Below the pieces are notes generated by a model. It worked only from the letters and a program-made list of their open reading frames with translations, was not told where the DNA came from and did no database searches. 64,000 bases of DNA from Blautia schinkii DSM 10518 (GTDB taxonomy: Bacteria > Bacillota > Clostridia > Lachnospirales > Lachnospiraceae), in contig JNKJ01000010.1 of the NCBI GenBank assembly GCA_000702025.1, positions 62,001 through 126,000 of the forward strand, in the 5' to 3' direction. Below, piece by piece: positions 16,259 to 25,617 of the stretch; position 1 is the stretch's first letter, and every line of letters starts with the position of its first letter. Position numbers and translations under genes: made by a program.

Positions 16259-17839
16259 ATGAGAAAAAGTCATTTAAAGAGGTTTTCGGCTGGACTTGCA
16301 GCTGTCATGACTCTGACTGCTGTGTCCGTAAGCAGTGTTTCCGCAGAGGGAACAACTTACCCCATCGACACAGACGAGAAACTGGTGTATTGGGGAATGT
16401 TAAACACCAACGTATCTGCCAACTTCACCAATTTAGGTGATACTGAAATCGGTAAGGACTGGCAGGAAAAGACAGGCGTTGAGATTGAATTCCAGCATCC
16501 GACAGCCGGTCAGGAGCAGGAGCAGTTCAATCTGATTATTGCAGATGGCAGCTTTCCGGACTTATGGGATTACAAATGGAATGACCCCAATGTTTATCCG
16601 GGCGGTGCGGCTAAGGCTGTTGCAGACGGAATCATTCTTGATCTGACTGACCTGATTAATGAATACGCACCGAACTTAAAAGCATATTTGAACGAGCATC
16701 CGGAGGCAGACCGTGCAGTGAAGACGGATGACGGAAGATATTTCGCATTTCCGTCTCTGCGTGAAAGTGATGCGATGTGTGTTTCCTTCGGTCCAATGAT
16801 GAGAGCCGACTGGCTGAAAGAAGCCGGGCTGGAGAATCCCGAGACCGTGGATGAATGGCATACAGCCCTGACAAAATTCAAAGAGATGGGAGCTGCCGCA
16901 CCATTTACATGGAATAATGAGGCTGACGGTGCCAAAAACCCAATCGCTTATGCTTATGGCAGTCCTATCGACTTCATTATCGATGACGGAAAAGTCGTTT
17001 ACGGCCCTGCAAAACCTGAATTCAAAGAGTACATGAAGACAATGGCACAGTGGTATGAGGAAGGTCTTATCGACCAGGATGTTTATGCCGCAGGAGATGA
17101 CCAGACAAAAGCAAAAATGACGACCGGCCGTTCAGGTGCTTCCATGGGATGGTGTGGCTCCGGCTTACAATCCTATATTACAATCGGTTCTGAAGAGGAT
17201 CCGGAATTTGATATCGTTGGTCTGAAATGGCCTGTTCTGAATAAAGGCGAGAAACCAGAATATGGTTACATAGATAATCTTTACTACTGGGGCGGTATTG
17301 CAGTCGGCGCAACCTGTGAAGACCCTGAGCTTGCAGTGAAACTGTTAGACTATGGCTATGGTGAAGAAGGACATCTGATGTTCAACTTTGGCCGTGAAGG
17401 AGAGTCTTATACCATGGTTGACGGTGTTCCTACTTATACAGATGATATCCTGCACAATCCGGACGGACTTCCTATTACACAGGCGATGGCTAAATATTCT
17501 ATGGCATGCTATCAGGGACCATGTGTACAGTCCATAGGATATCAGGATCAGTATTATCAGATGCAGCAGGCGAAGGATGCGATTGCCAACTGGGGAGATG
17601 CTAATTCCAGAGCACACAAAGTTCCGGCAATCACTCCCAGCCAGGAGGAAAGCTCTGAATTTGCTTCGATTATGAATGACATCAATACCTATGTAAAAGA
17701 AATGTCATCCAAATTCGTTCTTGGAACAGAGGATATTGAGAAAGGGTTTGACAAGTTTGTTGAAACTATGAATCAGCTTGGTCTCGAAAGAGCAATTGAG
17801 ATTCAGCAGGCCGCATTCGAACGTTACCAGAATAGATAG
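16259..17839 (+). CDS. ABC sugar transporter solute-binding protein, LplA-type
   Basis: A 526-aa exported binding protein of the large (LplA-like) oligosaccharide group. The start is the ATG behind AAGGAGG. Residues 1-29 are a classical signal peptide ending VSA, with no lipobox cysteine, which is unusual for a Gram-positive binding protein. The mature part shows LVYWGMLN, the conserved GSFPDLWDYKW region and FAFPSLRESD, typical of this group. It is the first gene of the operon, and the two permeases follow after a 63-bp gap that contains a 14-bp hairpin. It probably captures uronate-containing oligosaccharides, as judged from the neighbours. Confidence 0.9.
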   Translation: MRKSHLKRFSAGLAAVMTLTAVSVSSVSAEGTTYPIDTDEKLVYWGMLNTNVSANFTNLGDTEIGKDWQEKTGVEIEFQHPTAGQEQEQFNLIIADGSFPDLWDYKWNDPNVYPGGAAKAVADGIILDLTDLINEYAPNLKAYLNEHPEADRAVKTDDGRYFAFPSLRESDAMCVSFGPMMRADWLKEAGLENPETVDEWHTALTKFKEMGAAAPFTWNNEADGAKNPIAYAYGSPIDFIIDDGKVVYGPAKPEFKEYMKTMAQWYEEGLIDQDVYAAGDDQTKAKMTTGRSGASMGWCGSGLQSYITIGSEEDPEFDIVGLKWPVLNKGEKPEYGYIDNLYYWGGIAVGATCEDPELAVKLLDYGYGEEGHLMFNFGREGESYTMVDGVPTYTDDILHNPDGLPITQAMAKYSMACYQGPCVQSIGYQDQYYQMQQAKDAIANWGDANSRAHKVPAITPSQEESSEFASIMNDINTYVKEMSSKFVLGTEDIEKGFDKFVETMNQLGLERAIEIQQAAFERYQNR

Positions 17840-17848
17840 TGGACTTGA

Positions 17849-17885
17849 AAAGGGGAAAAAGATGGAAATCTTCTTTTTCCCCTTT
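17849..17885 (+). terminator. Hairpin between binding-protein and permease genes
   Basis: A 14-bp perfect stem pairs 17849-17862 (AAAGGGGAAAAAGA) with 17872-17885 across a 9-nt loop. The 3' arm is T-rich but is not followed by a T-run. In ABC operons such hairpins stabilise the binding-protein message or partly terminate, giving more binding protein than permease. Confidence 0.7.
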
Positions 17886-17902
17886 GAACATAAGGAGAAA
17901 AT

Positions 17903-18826
17903 ATGAAGAGAAATAAATATTCTGCAAATGCTATAAAAGTTGACTGGAAACGGAATAAATCTTTATATCTTTTAGCAATTCCGGTTCTCTTGTTTTATCT
18001 TTTGTTTATGTATAAGCCGATGTACGGTGCGCTGATCGCCTTTCAAAATTACGTTCCGACCAAAGGAATATCCGGAAGCGAGTGGGTCGGACTGGATCAG
18101 TTTATCAGATTCTTCCAGAGTCCGTATTTTGTACGTCTGCTCCGCAACACCATCCTGCTTAGTCTTTACAGCCTGATTTTCTGCTTCCCGGCTCCGATCA
18201 TTCTTGCACTGCTGTTAAATGAAGCAAAAAATAAACATTTTAAAAGCATTACGCAGACAATGACTTATCTGCCGCATTTCATTTCCATGGTAGTTGCAGT
18301 TGGTATTGTAAAGGAATTCTGTATGTCAGATGGTCTGATCAATGACCTGATCGTTATGTTTGGCGGAACGCGTTCTGCGCTGCTGCAGAATCCGGCTGTT
18401 TACCGTACAATTTATATTATATCTGATATCTGGCAGGAAGTAGGCTGGGGTTCTATCATTTATCTGGCTGCTTTGGCCGGGATTGACCAGCAGTTGTATG
18501 AAGCGGCATCTATAGACGGCGCAGGCAAATGGAAACAGATGATACATGTTACTCTTCCCGGGTTAATGCCTACAGTGATTGTAATGCTGATTCTGCGCAT
18601 GGGTTCTCTGATGAGCATGAGTTATGAAAAGACTATCCTGTTGTTTAATCCATCCACTTATGAAACAGCGGATATCATTTCATCCTACATTTACCGCGTT
18701 GGTCTTCTGGAGCAGAACTGGAGTTATTCCACCGCAATTGGTTTAATGAATTCCGTAATTAACTGCATACTGCTTGTAGCTGCCAATAAGCTAAGCAAGC
18801 GTGTGACAGAAAACAGTTTATGGTAA
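17903..18826 (+). CDS. ABC sugar transporter permease, LplB-type
   Basis: A 307-aa inner-membrane permease with about six helices. The coupling (EAA-type) loop is YEAASIDGAGKWKQMIHVTLPGL (around residues 197-219), which contacts the ATPase. The N-terminal LLFYLLFMYKPMYGALIAFQNY is typical of LplB/YtcP relatives. An AAGGAG site precedes the ATG. No ATPase gene is in the operon; such importers usually use a shared MsmX-like ATPase encoded elsewhere. Confidence 0.94.
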   Translation: MKRNKYSANAIKVDWKRNKSLYLLAIPVLLFYLLFMYKPMYGALIAFQNYVPTKGISGSEWVGLDQFIRFFQSPYFVRLLRNTILLSLYSLIFCFPAPIILALLLNEAKNKHFKSITQTMTYLPHFISMVVAVGIVKEFCMSDGLINDLIVMFGGTRSALLQNPAVYRTIYIISDIWQEVGWGSIIYLAALAGIDQQLYEAASIDGAGKWKQMIHVTLPGLMPTVIVMLILRMGSLMSMSYEKTILLFNPSTYETADIISSYIYRVGLLEQNWSYSTAIGLMNSVINCILLVAANKLSKRVTENSLW

Positions 18827-18837
18827 GGAGTGGGCAT

Positions 18838-19743
18838 ATGGCAAAAAAGAATGCAGAAATACAAAAGAAGAAAATCAAATCGTCTGCCGGTGAGAAAGTT
18901 TTTAGTGTTTTTAACTATATATTGATGACAGCGGTTGCGCTGTTATGTCTGTACCCCATGTGGTATGTACTGGTCGCTTCTGTCAGTGAGCCGAATAAAA
19001 TCATCCGGCATTCAGGCGGGCTTGTGAAGTCACTTGGTTTCACCCTTTCCGCATATAAGAAAGTATTTGAAAATCCCAATATTATCAGCGGTTATATGAA
19101 CACTTTGTTTATTCTTATTGTTGGTGTGGCAACCAGCCTGATCATGACTTGCCTGGGTGCATATGTCCTTTCCAGAAAGAATCTTCTCTGGAAAAAACCG
19201 ATGATGCTGTTCATTATGTTTACTATGTTCTTTAGCGGCGGTATGATTCCGTTTTATTTGAACCTGAAATCCTTTAAGCTGACAGGTTCTCTTTGGGGAC
19301 TTATCATTCCATTTATGATCAGCACCTACAACCTTATCATTTTAAGAACTGCTTTTGAGAGTATCCCGGAGAGTTTGGTTGAAGCCGCGAAGATTGATGG
19401 GGCAAGCCACTTAAAGATTCTGACAAGTATTATGGTTCCTCTTTCCAAGGGGGCACTGGCTGTACAGTTCTTATACTACGGCGTAGAGAAGTGGAATGGA
19501 TGGTTCTGGGCTTCCACTTTGATCCGTGACAGAGATAAACTGCCGTTACAGGTTATCCTCCGTGAGATACTGTTGTCCTCTACCCAGAATATGCAGGCCG
19601 GAGGCGGCGGTGATACAGAGGCTGTCGGGATGACGATTCGTTATGCGACGATTATCGTAGCAACAATACCGATTCTATTGATTTATCCTTTTATCCAAAA
19701 ATATTTTGCTAAGGGTGTTATGGTCGGTGCAGTAAAAGAATAA
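18838..19743 (+). CDS. ABC sugar transporter permease, LplC/YtcP-type
   Basis: A 301-aa permease with six helices. I chose the ATG 12 bp after the preceding stop because it has AAGGAG at the right distance; a longer frame would overlap the upstream gene. The family start LCLYPMWYVLVASVSEP and the EAA-type loop VEAAKIDGASHLKILTSIMVPLS (about residues 182-204) are present, and the end QKYFAKGVMVGAVKE is the usual C-terminus of this group. It forms a heterodimer with the preceding permease. Confidence 0.94.
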   Translation: MAKKNAEIQKKKIKSSAGEKVFSVFNYILMTAVALLCLYPMWYVLVASVSEPNKIIRHSGGLVKSLGFTLSAYKKVFENPNIISGYMNTLFILIVGVATSLIMTCLGAYVLSRKNLLWKKPMMLFIMFTMFFSGGMIPFYLNLKSFKLTGSLWGLIIPFMISTYNLIILRTAFESIPESLVEAAKIDGASHLKILTSIMVPLSKGALAVQFLYYGVEKWNGWFWASTLIRDRDKLPLQVILREILLSSTQNMQAGGGGDTEAVGMTIRYATIIVATIPILLIYPFIQKYFAKGVMVGAVKE

Positions 19744-19779
19744 GACGGAAAAGCTCAGACACCAAGGAGGAGAAACTGG

Positions 19780-21738
19780 ATGCGTGAAGCGGATTTTTTT
19801 CAGAACTGTCTGAATCTGGAATACAAGGGAATGGAAACTGTGAAAAAAGCGGTAGACACAAAGGATTATGAAACCGCGAAAAAGGAATTTGCTTCTTATA
19901 TCAGGAGAACTCTGGAGCCGGAACGTTTTTTTGCAGTTCCCTATGAGGAACCGGAAAATGCATATCTGCGTTCGAAGGAGACCGTTGAGGAAGCCTGTGA
20001 AAGAATCGTCAGTAATCATGTAATGGTATCTGTGGGGATTCCCTGTGATTTTGGTGAAAATGGAGAAATTGACTGGTGTGCGAACCCCACCTATAACGGA
20101 TATGAGGAATGGACCTGGCAGTTGAACCGCCATCCGGAATGGAAAATGCTGGCTCATGAGTATCGGCGTACCGGGGATGAACGTTTCGCACGGCGTACGG
20201 CAGAGATGTTTGAATCATGGTATCACCGGGCTATATATCCGGAAGATGTTTCAGGTGAGGATACGGAGTGCTGGCGTACCATTGAATGCGGGATCCGCAT
20301 GGGAGCAAACTGGCCTTATACATTATTTACGTTCTATAATACAGATGCTTTTACAGATCAGGTATTGACAGACTGGTACATATCTGTATGGGAACATGGG
20401 GAACGACTATGCAAAAACTGTACAGACGGAAACTGGCTCATCATGGAAATGAATGGACTGGCACATATTGGAATCCTCTATCCACAGCTGGCACAGTCAG
20501 AGGAGTGGCTTGAGATGGCTTTTTCCAGACTGGAAGCAGAGATTGAGCGTCAGTTTTATCCGGACGGTTTTCAATATGAGCTTTCTACAATCTACCATGA
20601 GGTAGCGGTAAATAATTATCAGAGACTTCTGGAAATGGCCAAAGCGTTTGATGTGCCGGTTCCGGAAGGAATCCTGGAAAAGCTGAAAAATGCGGCTCTG
20701 ATCAATGTAAAACTGATGATGCCGGATGGAAGAATCCCCAATATCAACGATGGCGAGTGGTTTTCCAGTAAACTCTTATTGAAACGGAAATCGAGAATAT
20801 TTCCAGATGTTCCGGAATTTGAGTGGGTGCTCAGTGACGGGACAGCAGGCAGGGAACCGGAATATCAGTCCCTTGCCCTGGAATTTTCAGGTCTGATGAT
20901 CATGAGAAACGGCTGGGGCAAAGATGCAGTCTGGGCAATGATGGATGGTGCTCCGTTTGGAAGAGGACATCAGCATGAGGATAAACTCTCCGTTCTTATT
21001 TATGCAGGCGGAAAAGTGCTGCTTACCGAAGGCGGCAATTATGCTTATGATGATTCGGAAATGCGTAAATATGTCCTGTCAACCAGAGCCCATAATACGG
21101 TGATGGCAGACGGCCATGGACAAAACCGCAGACGGGATTATCACTGGGAAGAAGGGGATATTCTAAAGAAATCAGATCTCCTTTGGAATATTGGTGATAA
21201 CTTTGATTATGCGGAGAGCAGCTATCAGGAAGGATACGGTCCGGAGGTGGACAAGAGTATCCGGAATAACCGCAGGATTTATTTCGTAAAGAAGACACCG
21301 AAGGGTATCCTTCCCTTTTTTATTGTTATTGACCGGCTGAGCGCAGATAAGGAACATCTTTATGAGATTCTCTGGCATGTAAACAGCGGTAATCCGCAGA
21401 TATCTCATAATGGAATTGAATTTGATGAGATAAAGATCTGTATGTCCGGCAGAAATCTGGATGTTGAAGTTGTATGTGCACAGGAAAAGCCTGTGTGGCA
21501 AGGCTTTGTGGCATTGGGACAGAGACAGGGGGACTACATACCGGTTAATTGTGTTATAGCAGGTACAAAAGCTGACAATACGAGAATCGTTACCGTTCTG
21601 GCACCTCATGAAGCCGGAAATCCGGGCGTTGCAGAGGTGGAGGCCGGAACGGATCCGGCAGATGATACGGTTACAGTTGTTCTGGCAGACGGAAGCAGAT
21701 TATGTTTTACAGAAAAAGAGATGATGCAGAACAGATAA
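19780..21738 (+). CDS. Heparinase II/III-family polysaccharide lyase, cytoplasmic
   Basis: A 652-aa lyase of the heparinase II/III superfamily (PL12/PL15/PL17-like). An alpha/alpha toroid (about 1-350) carries DGNW (N218), E223 and the Tyr-His pair Y272-H273, all likely catalytic. The C-terminal beta-sandwich has GRGHQHEDKLSV (H397, H399, D401) and RAHNTV (H438) as probable metal or substrate ligands. Such enzymes cleave uronate-containing glycans by beta-elimination, giving 4,5-unsaturated uronate ends. There is no signal peptide, so it should act on oligosaccharides already imported by the upstream ABC system. The following GH88 and Kdu genes take the product. The precise substrate (heparosan, hyaluronan, alginate or other) is not decided by sequence. 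Confidence 0.88.
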   Translation: MREADFFQNCLNLEYKGMETVKKAVDTKDYETAKKEFASYIRRTLEPERFFAVPYEEPENAYLRSKETVEEACERIVSNHVMVSVGIPCDFGENGEIDWCANPTYNGYEEWTWQLNRHPEWKMLAHEYRRTGDERFARRTAEMFESWYHRAIYPEDVSGEDTECWRTIECGIRMGANWPYTLFTFYNTDAFTDQVLTDWYISVWEHGERLCKNCTDGNWLIMEMNGLAHIGILYPQLAQSEEWLEMAFSRLEAEIERQFYPDGFQYELSTIYHEVAVNNYQRLLEMAKAFDVPVPEGILEKLKNAALINVKLMMPDGRIPNINDGEWFSSKLLLKRKSRIFPDVPEFEWVLSDGTAGREPEYQSLALEFSGLMIMRNGWGKDAVWAMMDGAPFGRGHQHEDKLSVLIYAGGKVLLTEGGNYAYDDSEMRKYVLSTRAHNTVMADGHGQNRRRDYHWEEGDILKKSDLLWNIGDNFDYAESSYQEGYGPEVDKSIRNNRRIYFVKKTPKGILPFFIVIDRLSADKEHLYEILWHVNSGNPQISHNGIEFDEIKICMSGRNLDVEVVCAQEKPVWQGFVALGQRQGDYIPVNCVIAGTKADNTRIVTVLAPHEAGNPGVAEVEAGTDPADDTVTVVLADGSRLCFTEKEMMQNR

Positions 21739-21771
21739 TATACTGTCCTGCAGTTAAGAGGAGAATACTTT

Positions 21772-22905
21772 ATGTTAGGACAGGAAGAGAAAAAATGGGC
21801 GGAAGAAATTCTTGCCCGGATTGCCGTAAAAATGGATAAGGTGGCTGCAAGATGCGGACATAAGATTCCTTATATTGCAGTAGACGGTATTTACGATGAT
21901 CGCTCAGATGATGAAAATATCTGCTGGTGGACCAATGGTTTTTGGGGCGGTATTATGTGGCAGATGTATCAGCTGACCGGTAAAAGTGAATACATGGAAT
22001 ATGCAGTAGAGGTGGAAAGAAAGCTGGATAAAGTGCTGATGAATGCACAAGGACTCGACCATGACAATGGCTTCAAATGGCTTCCCACTTCAGTGGCAAA
22101 TTATAGAAAGACCGGCAGCATCGAGTCTAAGAACCGTGCCATGCTGGCGGCAAACAATATGGCCGGAAGATTCAATCCTGCCGGAAAATTTATCCGTGCA
22201 TGGAATGACTGGGGGGATGAGGATCACAGAGGCTGGGCGATCATTGACTGTATGATGAATCTGCCCCTCTTATACTGGGCATATGAGGAGACAAAGGATC
22301 CGCGGTTCTGCCAGATAGCAACAGCTCATGCTGACACAGCGATGGGGGCTTTTGTCCGCGGTGACGGATCCGTCTGTCATATTGTAGAATTTGATCCGGA
22401 AACAGGAGAGCGCAGAAAAAGCTATGGCGGCCAGGGGTATGACCATGGCTCTTCCTGGACCAGAGGCCAGTCTTGGGCGGTTTATGGATTTGTATTGAGT
22501 TTTATGCATACAAAAAAACAAGAATATCTGGATGTTGCAAAAAGAATTGCAAATTATTTTATTGCCAATCTCACCGAGGATAATCTGGTTCTTCTGGACT
22601 TCCGTCAGCCTGAGGAATGTCAATGGGAGGATTCCATTGCGGCAGCAGTAACAGCCTGCGGCCTAATCGAAATCGCGAAGGTATCAGAGGGAAGAGACCG
22701 GGGCGTATATTTAAGAGCAGCTATGCGTATTTTAAAAGCGCTGGCAGAACACAGATGTAATTGGGATGAAAATGTTGATTACTTTCTGGAAAAATGCAGT
22801 GTGGCGTACCATAACGATGATATAGAGGTTCCGATCGTATACGGTGATTACTATTTCATTGAAGCGCTTATGAAGCTGGCGGATAAAGAATTGTTTATCT
22901 GGTAA
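21772..22905 (+). CDS. GH88 unsaturated glucuronyl hydrolase
   Basis: A 377-aa enzyme of glycoside hydrolase family 88. It removes the 4,5-unsaturated glucuronate that lyases leave at the non-reducing end, by hydrating the double bond. The (alpha/alpha)6 barrel shows the two conserved aspartates: D98 in LDHDNGF and D159 in WAIIDCMMNLPLLYWA, equivalent to D88 and D149 of the Bacillus enzyme. Further family text is YDHGSSWTRGQSWAVYGF. No signal peptide, so cytoplasmic. A GAGGAG site precedes the ATG, 33 bp after the lyase gene. The unsaturated uronate it releases is the natural substrate of KduI downstream. Confidence 0.95.
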   Translation: MLGQEEKKWAEEILARIAVKMDKVAARCGHKIPYIAVDGIYDDRSDDENICWWTNGFWGGIMWQMYQLTGKSEYMEYAVEVERKLDKVLMNAQGLDHDNGFKWLPTSVANYRKTGSIESKNRAMLAANNMAGRFNPAGKFIRAWNDWGDEDHRGWAIIDCMMNLPLLYWAYEETKDPRFCQIATAHADTAMGAFVRGDGSVCHIVEFDPETGERRKSYGGQGYDHGSSWTRGQSWAVYGFVLSFMHTKKQEYLDVAKRIANYFIANLTEDNLVLLDFRQPEECQWEDSIAAAVTACGLIEIAKVSEGRDRGVYLRAAMRILKALAEHRCNWDENVDYFLEKCSVAYHNDDIEVPIVYGDYYFIEALMKLADKELFIW

Positions 22906-22922
22906 AAGACGGAGACAGGCAG

Positions 22923-23885
22923 ATGTATCGAATAGGAATTGATTTGGGCGGAACAAATATTGCCGTTGGTATTCTGAATCAGGAAATGAAGATAGTACAT
23001 AGGGCATCCATTCCCACAGATCTTCCACAGAAGCCGGAAACGCTTGCAGACAGGATTGCAGAGCTGGTTTTTCAAATGCTGAAAGAGACCGAGATCCCTG
23101 CGGAAGCAGTAATTTCCGCAGGGATTGGAATCCCCGGAACTGTGAATCCCCATAACGGAATGGTGGAATATGCCAATAATTTGGATTTCATCCAGGTACC
23201 GTTTTCAAAAATACTGGGCAGATTTTTTCCATTTCCGCTTTATGGGGTAAATGATGCAAAAGCGGCTGCCTGGGGCGAGTATGTGGCCGGAGCGGGGAAA
23301 GGAAGTTCTTCCATGATGATGGTGACGCTTGGAACCGGAATCGGAGGGGCTATGATCATTAATGGAAAAATCGTGGATGGATTTAATTTTGCAGCCGGAG
23401 AGATCGGTCATATGGTGATAGAACACAATGGCCGTCTTTGCAATTGTGGACGCAGGGGATGCTTTGAAGTGTATGCATCTGCAACGGCATTAGTGGAGGA
23501 GGCAGAAAGAGCAGCACTTGCGTGTCGTGATTCCCTCCTATATAAGGTGCAGAATGGTGCGTCAGAAAAGATAAATGGTAAAGTATTTTTCGATGCAGTA
23601 AGAAAAGGCGATGAAACAGCGGCATCTGTTTTAGAGTGGTTTACCGGCTATCTTTCGGTGGGTATTTGTAATTTGGTCAATATCTTTCAGCCCGAGATCC
23701 TGTGTATCGGAGGCGGTATCAGCAGCGCCGGAGAAATCCTGTTCGCACCATTACGGGAAAAAGTATATCCGCTGGTGTATTCCAGGGATTCAGAAATCAA
23801 TACAAAAATTGCAGGCGCAAAACTTGGAAATGATGCCGGAATAATCGGAGCGGCCGGTTTAGAATCGTTGAATTATTTTATGTAA
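22923..23885 (+). CDS. ROK-family sugar kinase
   Basis: A 320-aa kinase of the ROK family. It has the phosphate loop IGIDLGGTNIAVGIL at the N-terminus, the catalytic Asp region YGVNDAKAAAWGEYVAGAG and the zinc site GHMVIEHNGRLCNCGRRGCFE (HxxCxCGxxGCxE). It lacks the N-terminal helix-turn-helix of ROK repressors, so it is an enzyme. In a pathway that releases a uronate from a disaccharide, the second sugar is usually glucose or an N-acetylhexosamine; this kinase would phosphorylate it (inference). Eighteen bp separate it from the GH88 gene. Confidence 0.93.
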   Translation: MYRIGIDLGGTNIAVGILNQEMKIVHRASIPTDLPQKPETLADRIAELVFQMLKETEIPAEAVISAGIGIPGTVNPHNGMVEYANNLDFIQVPFSKILGRFFPFPLYGVNDAKAAAWGEYVAGAGKGSSSMMMVTLGTGIGGAMIINGKIVDGFNFAAGEIGHMVIEHNGRLCNCGRRGCFEVYASATALVEEAERAALACRDSLLYKVQNGASEKINGKVFFDAVRKGDETAASVLEWFTGYLSVGICNLVNIFQPEILCIGGGISSAGEILFAPLREKVYPLVYSRDSEINTKIAGAKLGNDAGIIGAAGLESLNYFM

Positions 23886-23898
23886 AGGAGATTGAAAT

Positions 23899-24762
23899 AT
23901 GGAACTTAGGACAGCAGTATCACCAAGAGATGTGAAGCATTATACAACCCAGCGTTTAAGAGAGGAATTTCTTATTCAGAACCTTTTTACTCCGGATGAG
24001 ATCAGGCTGGTTTACAGTCATATTGATCGGATCATTACAGGCGCAGCGACTCCTGTGAAAAAAACCTTAAAACTCACAGCAGGCGATGAGCTTCGTGCGG
24101 AATATTTCCTTCAGAGAAGGGAAATGGGGGTCATCAATATCGGCGGTCCGGGCAGGATTATCGTTGACGGAAAAGAATACAAAGCAGCATACAAAAATGG
24201 CATGTACATTGGAATGGGCGCAAAAGATATTGCATTTGAGAGCGAGGACGCGGACAATCCAGCGAAATTCTATATTAACAGCGCACCGGCTCACACCACT
24301 TACCCGACTGTTCTTATTAAACCGGACGGGATGCCGGAAGAGGGTGTGGTGATCATAAAAGATGAAAATAAAGTAGAACTTGGAACTTTGGAAGACTCTA
24401 ACCACAGAACCATCTGCAAATATATCCTTCCCGGTCAGGTAGAGAGCTGCCAACTGGAAATGGGTATGACCAGGCTGGAACCGGGCAGCGTATGGAACAC
24501 CATGCCATGTCATACACATGACAGAAGAATGGAAGTTTATCTGTACTTTGATATTCCGGAGGATGCTTTCGTAATGCATTACATGGGCGAGCCAACGGAG
24601 ACCCGTCATATTGTTGTAAGAAACGAAGAGGCAGTCATTTCCCCAAGCTGGTCTATCCACTCCGGTTCCGGCTCTCGGGCTTATACCTTTATCTGGGGTA
24701 TGGTTGGCGAGAATCAGGATTTTGACGATATGGACGGCGTGAGAAATCAGGACTTAAGATAA
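23899..24762 (+). CDS. kduI: 5-dehydro-4-deoxy-D-glucuronate isomerase KduI
   Basis: KduI (287 aa) isomerises 5-keto-4-deoxyuronate to 2,5-diketo-3-deoxygluconate. This double-domain cupin shows LTAGDELRAEYFLQRREMGVINIGG in the N-domain and the metal-binding CHTHDRRMEVYLYF (around residue 213) with a later SPSWSIHSGSGSRAYTFIWGM in the C-domain. Length is typical. An AAAGGAG site precedes the ATG, 13 bp after the ROK kinase gene. It stands immediately before KduD, the next enzyme in the pathway. Confidence 0.97.
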   Translation: MELRTAVSPRDVKHYTTQRLREEFLIQNLFTPDEIRLVYSHIDRIITGAATPVKKTLKLTAGDELRAEYFLQRREMGVINIGGPGRIIVDGKEYKAAYKNGMYIGMGAKDIAFESEDADNPAKFYINSAPAHTTYPTVLIKPDGMPEEGVVIIKDENKVELGTLEDSNHRTICKYILPGQVESCQLEMGMTRLEPGSVWNTMPCHTHDRRMEVYLYFDIPEDAFVMHYMGEPTETRHIVVRNEEAVISPSWSIHSGSGSRAYTFIWGMVGENQDFDDMDGVRNQDLR

Positions 24763-24772
24763 GCGCGAAAGG

Positions 24773-25588
24773 ATGGACAAGGAAATGGATATTATGAACA
24801 GTTTTTCCCTCCAGGGAAAAGTGGCACTTGTGACAGGTGCAGCATACGGAATCGGTTTCGCAATTGCAGAAGCGCTTGCAGCAGCCGGAGCAAAAATCGC
24901 ATTCAACTGCCGTGGACAGCACCACATGGATGAAGCCTTGAAAGCATATAAAGAAAAGGGAATCGATGCGAAAGGATACTTCTGCGATGTAACAGATGAA
25001 GAACAGGTTCAGAAAATGGTTGCTGACATCGGGAATGAGCTGGGTGTCATCGATATTCTTGTAAACAATGCCGGTATCATTAAGAGAATCCCTATGACAG
25101 AGATGAGCGCTGACGAATTCCGCCAGGTGATCGATATTGACCTTAACGCACCATTCATTATGACCAAAGCAGTCATTCCGGGAATGATTCAAAAAGGGCA
25201 CGGAAAAATTATCAACATCTGTTCCATGATGAGTGAACTGGGACGTGAAACAGTATCAGCCTATGCGGCGGCTAAGGGCGGTCTTAAAATGCTCACAAAA
25301 AACATTGCGTCTGAGTACGGCGAATACAACATCCAGTGTAACGGTATCGGACCCGGATATATCGCAACACCACAGACAGCACCGCTTCGTGAAACCCAGC
25401 CGGATGGCTCGCAGCATCCATTTGACAAATTTATCATTGGCAAAACTCCTGCAGCCCGCTGGGGCGTACCGGAGGATCTTATGGGACCGGCAGTATTTCT
25501 TGCATCCGGCGCGTCTGATTTTGTAAACGGACATATCCTTTATGTGGACGGCGGTATCCTTGCATATATTGGAAAACAGCCGAAATAG
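24773..25588 (+). CDS. kduD: 2-dehydro-3-deoxy-D-gluconate 5-dehydrogenase KduD
   Basis: A short-chain dehydrogenase (up to 271 aa) that reduces 2,5-diketo-3-deoxygluconate to 2-keto-3-deoxygluconate with NAD(P)H. The nucleotide motif is TGAAYGIG, then NNAG, and the catalytic Ser and YAAAK. The family-typical RETQPDGSQHPFDKFIIGKTPAARWGVPEDL is present. Three in-frame ATGs (24773, 24785, 24794) lie near weak AAGG sites, so the start is uncertain by a few codons; conservation begins with SLQGKVALVTG. It directly follows kduI. Confidence 0.95.
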   Translation: MDKEMDIMNSFSLQGKVALVTGAAYGIGFAIAEALAAAGAKIAFNCRGQHHMDEALKAYKEKGIDAKGYFCDVTDEEQVQKMVADIGNELGVIDILVNNAGIIKRIPMTEMSADEFRQVIDIDLNAPFIMTKAVIPGMIQKGHGKIINICSMMSELGRETVSAYAAAKGGLKMLTKNIASEYGEYNIQCNGIGPGYIATPQTAPLRETQPDGSQHPFDKFIIGKTPAARWGVPEDLMGPAVFLASGASDFVNGHILYVDGGILAYIGKQPK

Positions 25589-25617
25589 CCTTTTGACACA
25601 GAGAAGGAGATTTGAAA

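Noticed and set aside
22923..23885. ROK-family transcriptional repressor
   Set aside because: The N-terminus begins directly with the kinase phosphate loop; there is no helix-turn-helix domain.
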